From Trichosporon coremiiforme (Eukaryota; Basidiomycota; Tremellomycetes; Trichosporonales; Trichosporonaceae), in the NCBI GenBank assembly GCA_039545355.1, contig BCJJ01000021.1, positions 558,001 to 622,000 of the forward strand: a stretch of DNA of 64,000 nucleotides. The letters are read 5' to 3'. Position 1 is the first letter of the stretch. The number at the start of each line of letters is the position of its first letter. A program made the translations under genes and the position numbers. Of the stretch, positions 56,639-64,000 are shown piece by piece. Below the pieces are notes generated by a model that did no database searches, was not told the DNA's origin, and worked only from the letters and a program-made list of their open reading frames with translations.

Positions 56639-58108
56639 CTACGCAGCGCCACTCTTGCCCAGCAGCGTCGGGACAGAGGAGGGCGGCACGAATCCGAGCT
56701 CGGTGCACACGGCCGTGATGTTCTCAGGCGGCGTGAGGTCGTACAGAAGGTTGAGCGGCGTGAGGAGGTCCGGCAGCGGCTTGTGGAGCTCGAGCTTTTT
56801 CGCGTTCGGGATGGAGAGGATGTCGTCCGGGTGTCCGAGCTCGTTGGCCGCTAGGTCGTCGAGCGTCACACGCTCCGAGAGCTTGAACGTCTCGACACAC
56901 GCGACGACGGGCACACGGTGCTCCTTAGCCAGCATGGCCACGACGGCGGTTCCGGCACGCGAGTGCAGGGCGCCGTCCGAGTGCAGCGCTGACGCACCGA
57001 GGAGGACGAGATCGGCTCGGGCAATCGCCGTGGAAGCGAGAGGCAGCAGCGTGTAGGTGCACGGCACACCGGCAGCAGTGAGCGACGCGAGAAGCGCGCG
57101 GCCTGTTTGTCAGCTACCAATCGAACCAGCACAGCTGATGAACTCACCCTCATGCAGGGGCCTCGAGTCGACGACGACGACGTTAAAGCTCTCTCCCCTC
57201 GCCTGCATCTCGGCCCACGCTTCGAGCAGCGCGCGCTCGACGACGCTGCTGCGCGCAAACACGACAATCGTGTCCTCGTCACGGACCTTCTCCTTCGCGT
57301 TGTCCGCAATGACCTGGCCAGCCATATCGATGCGCTCGCTGATGTACCCGTCAATGGCCTTGACAAGGTACTCCTTCTGTGCCGCCTCGTTCTCACGGTT
57401 CTCGGCGTCAGGGTTCTCGCCGAGTTTGGTGATCTCGCTCTTGAACCAGCGGATCGCGTTGCCCACTCCGACACCCTTCGGGCGGCATGTCTCGAGGTAC
57501 GCGATCATGGGCGAAATGTGGGAGCTCAGGTCCTTCCAGAACACGGCCGTCTCGGGGCAGACATAGTCGCGCACCACGTCTTGGAACGCGGACAGGACAC
57601 CATATGTCCTCGCGCTGGCGCCGCGGAGCGTTCCAGACGCAATGAGAACACCCAAGCGTACGATGGTCGGGTGCAACTTCCCGCTCTGGAAGGCCGCGGG
57701 CGTACCGGGGTCATTCGGGGTCGGGAGGTGCGAGAAGAAGTTGGAGGCGGGGTTGGCGGGGGCGTTCGTGCTCGACGCGGCGGCGGCGGCAGCAGCAATG
57801 GCGCGGCGGTGTCTTGACGGTCCTGAGGCGCCAGCGGGGGGAGCACCAGCAGCGGGCCGTCCGCTCTGGGCCGGGGCAGACGTCGTAGCACCACCAGCAG
57901 CGGCGGGGGTCTCGAGCGTGCGCGGGTCCGCACCACCTCCACGCGCCGCGACGGCGGCAGCACGCTTTGCCTTCTTCGCCTCCTTGGCTGCGTTCGCCTG
58001 TGCCTTCTTCGCAGCAGCTTTTGCCGCCTTGTCCGCCTGCTGGTCCGCCTTCTGTGTCACGGCCGCCGCAGCGGCAGGCGCCGAGGCTGGTGTCGGCGGA
58101 GTCGACAT
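56639..58108 (-). CDS. GCD2: Translation initiation factor eIF2B subunit delta
   Basis: Regulatory subunit of the eIF2B guanine-nucleotide exchange factor, which reactivates eIF2 and is inhibited by phosphorylated eIF2-alpha. Starts MSTPPTPASAPAAAAAV. A long Ala/Lys-rich N-terminal tail (QADKAAKAAAKKAQANAAKEAKK) is typical of the delta subunit. Conserved body: LHPTIVRLGVLIASGTLRG, FQDVVRDYVCP, LSSHISPMIAYLETCRPK, GVGVGNAIRWFKSEI. After a short intron, ASTAIARADLVLLGASALHSDGALHSRAGT and VPVVACVETFKLSERV and DLTPPENITAVCTELGFVPPSSVP follow. The one clear intron lies near 57100-57146. A CTAATC site lies upstream at 58387-58392. Confidence 0.95.
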
Positions 58109-58509
58109 TGTCTACGCTCGAGCTGTGGGGGGTCGTTCGGCGGCTTTTGAGACCGTCGCTGTCGCGGTCGTGCGAATGAGAGACGGGAAGAGAGGTGTGA
58201 AGAGCGCCGAGGAAGGAACGCCGAACGGATGAGCTGGGTTGAGCACAATGAGTTCATCGAGCACTAAAGCGACCCAACGTGAACGGTCGCTCGCCGAGTC
58301 ACAATTTCGAGGCCACGTGAAAATCTCATTTAGCGTTCATCACTTTAATCCTTAATCCAACATTAGCCTTCCGTTCCTAAACGGGCTAATCTGATTGTCT
58401 TGTGCCCTTTGCCGATCGCGCGAAGAAGGGGTGCAAAGTGCAACAGTTCATGCCCGTTCAATGCAATGGGGAGTACATGCTAATATGTAGATATTACTTT
58501 TGCTAAGGA
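58109..58509. promoter_or_regulatory. GCD2 upstream region with CTAATC and related sites
   Basis: About 400 bp. CTAATC at 58387-58392 with nearby TTAATCC (58347-58353 and 58354-58360) and ATTAGC (58363-58368). The left end of this segment is the minus-strand GCD2 promoter and the right end the 3' flank of the next gene. Confidence 0.4.
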
Positions 58510-59440
58510 TTACGCGCGCTTCTCACGAGCGGTGGGGTCGTCGAAGGGGGTCTCCTTGACGAAGTCCTTGATCTTGATCGATCCGGACGGCTCGTGCGGG
58601 CGGTCAAAAACGATGTACTCGCGGACGCGGCTCGTCTTGGGCGCACGCTTGGGGCCGGTGAACTCCTGCTCCGTGTCGTACTGCATCGTGATCTGGGTCG
58701 CCTGCTTCTTGCCCTGCATGTCCATCGGTCCAGTGCGCACCGAGACGACACGGGGCGGCGTGACGTGCCGGATGAAGCGCCACTGGCCCTTCTTGCCCGA
58801 GAGCGCCTTCGCAACCGTCGTCGCGCGGTCGAGCGCAGGTCCCATCGACAGCGACTTCAGCGCCGTAATGTCACCCCGCGCCTGCGCCTCGTTGTACTCT
58901 TTGTACACGTCCTCGAGCGGCTGCCTCATCGCAATCATCAGTCGCGTCGACGGGCGCGAGAACCACTCTCCGAGCTTCTGCAAGAACGTCCGGTTCGAGG
59001 TGTCTACCAGATCAAGGTCGATAAGGAACTTGCTCGCCCTGCTCGTTAGTCACTGCAGAAAGGTCTGGTTACTCACATCTGAGCGGTCTGCAGGGTGCGC
59101 TTCATACGCTCCCACACATACTTCGGCTTGTACTTGAACAGGTTCTCGAGCTTCCATGCCGGATCAACGATAGGCTCTGCAGTGTTAGCTTCACGTACTA
59201 AAGCGCTAGTTTACCAAAGACAACGGGGGCATACGCGCCCGCCATGTCGAATCCGGCGGGCAGACGACGCATCATGCGCTGACGCTCCTTGATCTCCTTG
59301 TCGGCATCCTGGACAGTCGGGGTGCGCTTCGGGGCGGAAGAGCCGGCAGAGTCGGAGGCGCAACGGATCCACTGGGAGCTGAGAGCCTTGGAGGGCACAC
59401 CGACGCGGGACGCGGCGATGAGGCCGGGGCGGACGGACAT
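58510..59440 (-). CDS. Mitochondrial Tim44-like protein, MRPL45/MBA1 type
   Basis: Probably a mitochondrial ribosome-associated protein that couples translation to inner-membrane insertion. Starts MSVRPGLIAASRVGVPSKAL, an Arg-containing presequence-like N-terminus. Exon 1 continues to MMRRLPAGFDMAGAYAPVVFG. The second exon has EPIVDPAWKLENLFKYKPKYVWERMKR, typical of MBA1/L45. The main domain carries FLQKLGEWFSRPSTRLM, LEDVYKEYNEAQARGDITALKSL, QWRFIRHVTPPRVVSVR and REYIVFDRPHEPSGSIKIKDFV. It ends in TAREKRA. Two short introns. The assignment rests on domain pattern; whether it is the L45 ribosomal subunit or the MBA1 receptor cannot be decided by eye. Confidence 0.8.
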
Positions 59441-60200
59441 GGTCGCTTTTGGTGGGTTGTGAGTGGTTTCGGCTGCAACTGCAAGTGAGCTGCTCCGTCT
59501 CCGCGAGCTCTATGCAGCTGGGGATCGCCCAGGCTTGACTTTTCGGAACCGACGGAACCAAATGCGCCACGCGAAATCCAACCTCCACTTTGGTCGCCAC
59601 TGGCCTCTGGTGCTGGCTGGGATGACGAGGGATGCGGGCAATTCAGGCGCCGTAGCCAAGGCGTCCGGGTGCCGGATCTGACAAGACTTTAGCGGTTTAG
59701 ATGCGACCACCCGTTGTCCTTCTGCGCTCAGCATGCCCCCTTCTGTGCATGCATCTTCGGCACGCACAGCACCGCCACTGTCCCAGATCTGGTGTTGCCC
59801 ATCGAAATTGCCAGAGGGGTAGATGCGGAACCTTAACTGCGGGGCTCAGATAGATTACATAAGCAATTATCTGTCGTCTACGGTGGACGGACGGCTGAGC
59901 GGTGGTGTTTGCCGCCGCTTGTATCCTGAGCCGACAGAACAAGGGCGACGGACCGATCGAATGATCGCGAGACCTCCTGGTTTGTCAGCATCGACGATCT
60001 CCACACCCTTGCTCTCTCGAGTTTGTACATATTCCTTATCCCTGACGCTCGCACTCTCAACTACACTCTCTTTCTCATTCGAACCACCCATATCACTTCG
60101 CAATACACATTCCTTCTGACGCCACTTGCTACCTTTTATACGACCTCCTTTCAACCATCGCCCGACCAATCTCGGGTCTTCACCATTCGGCCTCGCCACC
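59441..60200. promoter_or_regulatory. Divergent promoter region, L45/MBA1-like gene and large RING gene
   Basis: 760 bp. The right 200 bp are C/T-rich (leader of the RING gene). CTTTTATACG near 60133-60142 is TATA-like but too close to the ATG to be the main box. No repeats. Confidence 0.4.
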
Positions 60201-62702
60201 ATGAGCTCTCCAAATAACGAGGGCGGACCGCCGCCCGATCCCCCACACCCTCCCGACGCTTCCCACGACATCCCCACTGCCGCTGAAGCTACTCTGGCGG
60301 AGGCGAGACCATCGACACTTCAGCCGTCTGTGCCCCTCGCACCCACTGTTGAAGATGAGCTGGAAACGTCTAGACCTGAACCGGGAGCAGAAACGTCCCA
60401 GCAGCCCAGCGAGAACGCCAACACGACACCGAACCCAACTCAGTCGCCACCGCAGCCCCAAGGACGTCGACCCTTATACTCCGTGACGCAGTTCATACCG
60501 ATGGGACTCAGGCCAGGCGAGGGTGGGCCTGGAAACGGGGAACGTGTCGGATTGACGTGGACGCTCGAGGTTTTCGCCAATGATGGTGAAGGCGATGAGG
60601 ATCTCCCTCCTCCAACAGATCAGAACGACCGCCAGCAGCCTACAGGTGCCAACGCTGAGGGATCGGACGGAAGCGCTGCTGCCGCTGTGCTCGCTGCTGC
60701 GGAAGCTGAGGCCGCGGCTCGGGAAGCTGGAGCGGCAGAGAACCAGGATGCCACCGGTGGGCCTAACGCACCCGACGCAGAAGGGAACGGAAACGACAAT
60801 GGGAATGGAACAGAGCGCGTCGAGCGCCGCAACATGATCTTCGTTGTTGGTCCAGATGGTCTCATCCCCCGACCTGGCCAGGAGGACGCTGGACCCGCCC
60901 CGTTCGCCTTCCCCTTCCCTTTCTTGCCGTTCATGATGCAGCCGGCTGGCCCGGACCCCGCCAAGGCCGCCGAGCTTTTGGCGTCACTTCCGACTGTTAG
61001 GCGTGCTCTGCTGCGACGTGTCGACAAGGTTGTCGCCGCCGAGGACGCGTCGAACGGCAAGGAGTACGACGAGCGTGGATGGCGGTGTGGCATCTGTCTC
61101 GAAGGCATCGAGGAGGAGCCCGCCGAAGGGCCGATCCCCGTTAAGGCTCTGCCTTGCAACCACCTGTTCCACGGTCCTTGTCTTGAGCCGTGGTTCTCCA
61201 GCCATCACACCTGTCCCACGTGCCGCCTTGATCTCGACCCGCTTCGAACGCTCAACGATCCTCGCGAAACGCGACGAAACCCGCTGCGCCCCGCTCCCAC
61301 CGGCTCTGGACGTGGAACGCCTGCAGGCGGACACCCCTATGCTCGCGGCCGCGACCGCGATCGCTCGGGACTGCGGTCTGGCCAACAGACCCCTGCCGAA
61401 CCTGCCGAGGGGCTGGAGCCGCAGACACCCCAAGACGCCCAGGACGAGCCGCCGACCCCTCCTGGTCTCATGGAGCTTGCGCGGATCACCGCCCAGAACC
61501 TGGCGCGCGGATTGTTTGGCGGTCTGACAACCGGATCGCCACTGCCCATGGATCGCGATATGCCACAGGAGCGCGAGCGGACCCCAATGGGCTCAGAACG
61601 TCGTCCAGCCATGCAACCGGCGCAGCCCGCAGCCACCGGATCTGCACCAGGTGGCGACACGCCAGCGCGCACCCCTGGCAGTGCAACAGCCGCCGGCTCG
61701 CCCAACCCAGGCGGCCGCCCTACGCCCGAACGCCGCCCTCACATCAGTGTCATTCATCTAGGACCTCCCCCGTTCGGCCACCGCCCGTTCGCCGCCCCGC
61801 CAAACCCCTTCCAACATCTCTTCGGTCGCCCACCTGGTGCTGGCACTGCCGACCAGCCGCAGCCTGGAGAGGGTGAGGCAACGCAGCAGCCGACCCAGCC
61901 TGAGCAGCCGAGCACGGCGCAAGGTCCAGCTGCCACGGAGGCCGAAACTTCGGCGGCGTCTGCCGAGGCGGAGCAGCCTGCGCCAGCCGCCGAGCCCAGC
62001 ACTGGCAACGACGGCACCACTGAGTCCTCTGCCCGCCCTCCAACTCCCGCTCAGGCAGAGCAGGCGGGTACTGCTGCCGACGAAGCTATTCGTGAGGGAG
62101 CGGACAGTACTCCTGCCCCGGCAAACGATGGCGATGCCCCGCGCCACCCGTTCCGTGGCTTCCCTCTGGAGCTTCTGTTCCTGCAGATGGGACCCCCGGA
62201 GCCCCCTGCTCCGCCTGCACCCGAGGAGCGCCCCGCGTCGACCTTCGTCCCTCAGTCGCTCGAATCTTGGACGGAGCAACGCGAGAAGACCCTGGGATGG
62301 CGCTGTGACGCGGTCGAGTGTCTTCTTGCCCCTCCTGTTCCCGACAGCGACGGGGAGGACATGGACGTGGACGAACCGCCTGCTGAGGCCGAGGACGAGG
62401 AGGTCCTCCCTGCCGCGGACAAGGAGATGCTGTCCATCTACTCCGCTCAACAGCCGCTGTTCCCGCCCAGTGGCGATGGGGAGGAGGCGCACGCGAACGC
62501 CGAGTTCGTCCTCCTGACCTGCCCGCACAGGTGGCACCGGACGTGCCTCGAGGTCGCGGAGCGCAGCGCTGGACACTCTGGTCTTCCTGACGGCGAGGGC
62601 AGGCAGTGGGTCCGCTGTATGACGTGTCGCAAGGAGGGGTGGGTGGTGCCGCGTACGCCGACGCCGCCTCAGCCCGAAGCGCCCGTCACCGCCGATGTCT
62701 AG
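60201..62702 (+). CDS. Large RING-finger protein with a second C-terminal RING-like cluster, 833 aa
   Basis: Predicted E3 ubiquitin ligase. A single exon from ATG 60201 in a strong context (GCCACCATG). The first 140 residues are Pro/Ala/Glu/Thr-rich and disordered. YSVTQFIPMG and RVGLTWTLEVFAND then form a short conserved-looking block. A RING-H2 follows at about residues 297-342: CGICLEG, CNHLFHGPCLEPWFSSHHTCPTCRLDL. After a long Pro/Ala/Gln-rich linker comes a C-terminal block (about residues 683-815) with WTEQREKTLGWRCDAVECLL, LLTCPHRWHRTCLEVAERS, WVRCMTCRKEGWV. These Cys and His are spaced like a divergent RING-H2 interrupted by an acidic insertion. No signal peptide or membrane helix. 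Fungal dual-RING proteins of this layout exist to my memory, but I cannot name an orthologue. Confidence 0.85.
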   Translation: MSSPNNEGGPPPDPPHPPDASHDIPTAAEATLAEARPSTLQPSVPLAPTVEDELETSRPEPGAETSQQPSENANTTPNPTQSPPQPQGRRPLYSVTQFIPMGLRPGEGGPGNGERVGLTWTLEVFANDGEGDEDLPPPTDQNDRQQPTGANAEGSDGSAAAAVLAAAEAEAAAREAGAAENQDATGGPNAPDAEGNGNDNGNGTERVERRNMIFVVGPDGLIPRPGQEDAGPAPFAFPFPFLPFMMQPAGPDPAKAAELLASLPTVRRALLRRVDKVVAAEDASNGKEYDERGWRCGICLEGIEEEPAEGPIPVKALPCNHLFHGPCLEPWFSSHHTCPTCRLDLDPLRTLNDPRETRRNPLRPAPTGSGRGTPAGGHPYARGRDRDRSGLRSGQQTPAEPAEGLEPQTPQDAQDEPPTPPGLMELARITAQNLARGLFGGLTTGSPLPMDRDMPQERERTPMGSERRPAMQPAQPAATGSAPGGDTPARTPGSATAAGSPNPGGRPTPERRPHISVIHLGPPPFGHRPFAAPPNPFQHLFGRPPGAGTADQPQPGEGEATQQPTQPEQPSTAQGPAATEAETSAASAEAEQPAPAAEPSTGNDGTTESSARPPTPAQAEQAGTAADEAIREGADSTPAPANDGDAPRHPFRGFPLELLFLQMGPPEPPAPPAPEERPASTFVPQSLESWTEQREKTLGWRCDAVECLLAPPVPDSDGEDMDVDEPPAEAEDEEVLPAADKEMLSIYSAQQPLFPPSGDGEEAHANAEFVLLTCPHRWHRTCLEVAERSAGHSGLPDGEGRQWVRCMTCRKEGWVVPRTPTPPQPEAPVTADV

Positions 62703-63028
62703 GCGGATAGAGCCATCACTTTAGACATACACACTGATACCCGGCCCACCAATCGATACCCGTCATCGTGGCGGCTCATGCCCATTGTATACATTAGTTG
62801 ATTCCTTGTACCATGGATTAGTATGGCATCCTTCATAGTGTCAGTACGCCTTGAGCATGCACACCACATCTGCACTCGTCTGTTCGTCTGTCGCGTCGTT
62901 CGCGTCAAGCTTCATAACTGTCTGCTGGTGCTACCTCGTTGCCTCGTGGGCCGCATGGGATGCTGCCTTGACGAATCCGGGTCTTGGTAATTGGAGCCAG
63001 GTGGTCGGGGATCGAGAGCGAGAAGAGC
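62703..63028. other. Short intergenic between convergent genes
   Basis: 3' flanks of the large RING gene and the small mitochondrial gene. Short frames only, no recognisable element. Confidence 0.55.
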
Positions 63029-63633
63029 TTACTTGTCCTTCTTGACGGGGTTGCTCTGGGGAAGACCGAGCTCGGCGTCCTGGTAAGACTGGACCTGGGC
63101 GTTGACCTCGGCGGCGGCCTTCTTGGCGGCGTCGTCGATCTTGTTGGCGATGTTCTGGGCAGTGTCGTTGGCCTTGTTCTCGGAAGCACCCTCGCCGAAC
63201 GACTTCTTGTACTCCTCGACGTCGGCAGCGGCGGCGAAAGCGGCCTCCTTGGAGTCCTGGAACATTAGCTGGAGCTCATGCAGGCTTTGGGGGATGCCAT
63301 CCATCTGCCACTCGTCTCATTGCGGTCATCCCGTGACTGGTGACTGGGTCACTCGCGAGGGTCCACTCTCTGCCTAGAGACTGCATCATCAAGCAGCCCA
63401 GTTCCACCCACGACTGATCACAGGCCACAGGTCACTGATAGCAGGTTACCAGAGCACAAGGGTCACTAGAGCTTTGACGATCGCAGATTGCTCGGCGGCG
63501 GACGGCGAGGAGCGGGGATGATGGCAAAGTGGAGCTGTCAACTCACCTTGCTGCCCTTGAGAGCCTGGGGCGAGACGGAGAAGGCGCGGACAGAGCGCGA
63601 GACAGGAGCAACGGAGCGGCGGAGGGCGAACAT
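63029..63633 (-). CDS. Small mitochondrial-targeted helical protein, 104 aa
   Basis: Not recognised beyond its targeting. Exons 63547-63633 (29 codons) and 63029-63256 (75 codons plus stop) join in phase 0 through a 290-nt intron, the longest in the window. The first exon, MFALRRSVAPVSRSVRAF, is a textbook mitochondrial presequence with Arg, no acids and hydrophobic faces. The second starts DSKEAAFAAAADVEEYKKSFGEG and continues as Ala/Lys/Asp-rich helix (NIANKIDDAAKKAAAEVNAQ), ending SNPVKKDK. The helix pattern recalls LEA-like or small coiled coil proteins. The stop codon sits in AAGTAAGCTC, a good splice donor, so an alternative form reading into a further exon is possible. Confidence 0.68.
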
Positions 63634-64000
63634 TGTTGTAACTTTTCAGAGATACAGTGTGGGGGAGAAAGCAACATCTCAGTCTCCGGTTGCCTTAAGT
63701 AATTCTTGGGTGTAGCTTGGCTCGTCCCCCCTTCTTTGCTGGCTTTGCTTTGGGTTCGCTTCGTCATGAAATGGGCCAATGACGCTGATTCGTTCCTCTC
63801 TTCGGCTGATTGCAGAGGTGTCGGAACGCCCGCACTCCGCCGCTAGAGCACGCACAGGAGTGAGGGCCCGCCAGGAGGGAGGAGTGGAAGGGTAGGGAGG
63901 GAGAGGAGTCCAAGCTGTCCCGATCAGCAGCGAGGAGCGAATGAGCGCACACCTGCCCGCATGAACGCCCGCTGCGACATGACGTCCAGACCCAGTGCTG
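63634..64000. other. Right edge: promoter of the small mitochondrial gene, no further gene seen
   Basis: C/T-rich leader on the minus strand and short overlapping frames only. The last 150 bp are GA-rich on the plus strand, with GAGGGAGGA and GGTAGGGAGGGAGAG-type runs. Confidence 0.45.

Overview
The window looks like nuclear DNA of a GC-rich basidiomycete yeast, most likely a Tremellomycete of the Trichosporonales type (for example Cutaneotrichosporon, Apiotrichum or Vanrija). The evidence is intron-dense genes on both strands, very short introns (about 30-60 nt) with GTRAG-like donors and a CTGAC or CTAAC branch point only a few bases before the AG, and a fungal gene set (RAD5, RAM1, ELP1, EMC3, APC10, UBP14, BTN1, GCD2). 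The genus is an inference. There is no bacterial, plasmid or mobile-element content that I can see. Exon joins given below were made by hand from splice consensus, reading frame and family motifs.

Layout. 0.7-3.5 kb: an AlkB-type demethylase and a cysteine-rich modular metallothionein, both on the minus strand. 5.6-8.6 kb: a Ras exchange factor with a degenerate GTPase-like N-terminus, followed by about 3 kb with no recognisable gene. 11.7-14.1 kb: an unknown protein with a duplicated 29-residue motif, and a lipid-droplet hydrolase. 14.7-24.5 kb: RAD5, a secreted S1/P1 nuclease, a membrane RING-H2 protein and mitochondrial FMT1. 25.3-31.8 kb: an unknown protein, a GILT-like thiol reductase and a poorly resolved TATA-driven gene. 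32-39.8 kb: farnesyltransferase beta, a THEM6-like thioesterase, an MFS transporter and a small unknown protein. 41-64 kb: a dense housekeeping block of ELP1, EMC3, an OPT transporter, APC10, UBP14, an NmrA-like protein, BTN1, GCD2, an L45/MBA1-like mitochondrial protein, a large RING protein and a small mitochondrial protein.

The genes are independent eukaryotic units, not operons. Several divergent pairs share short promoters (ELP1/EMC3 298 bp, OPT/APC10 177 bp), and several convergent pairs end within 40-145 bp of each other. Shared promoters of housekeeping pairs carry repeated CTAATC elements. The metallothionein, the NmrA-like gene and the duplicated-motif gene have TATA boxes instead, which suggests inducible expression. 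The most unusual items are the metallothionein, whose 38-residue repeats and symmetric phase-2 exons show module duplication, a candidate 3-nt microexon in RAD5, the duplicated-motif protein with 30- and 33-nt introns, and the GTPase-RasGEF fusion. I did not find a clear new multigene system.
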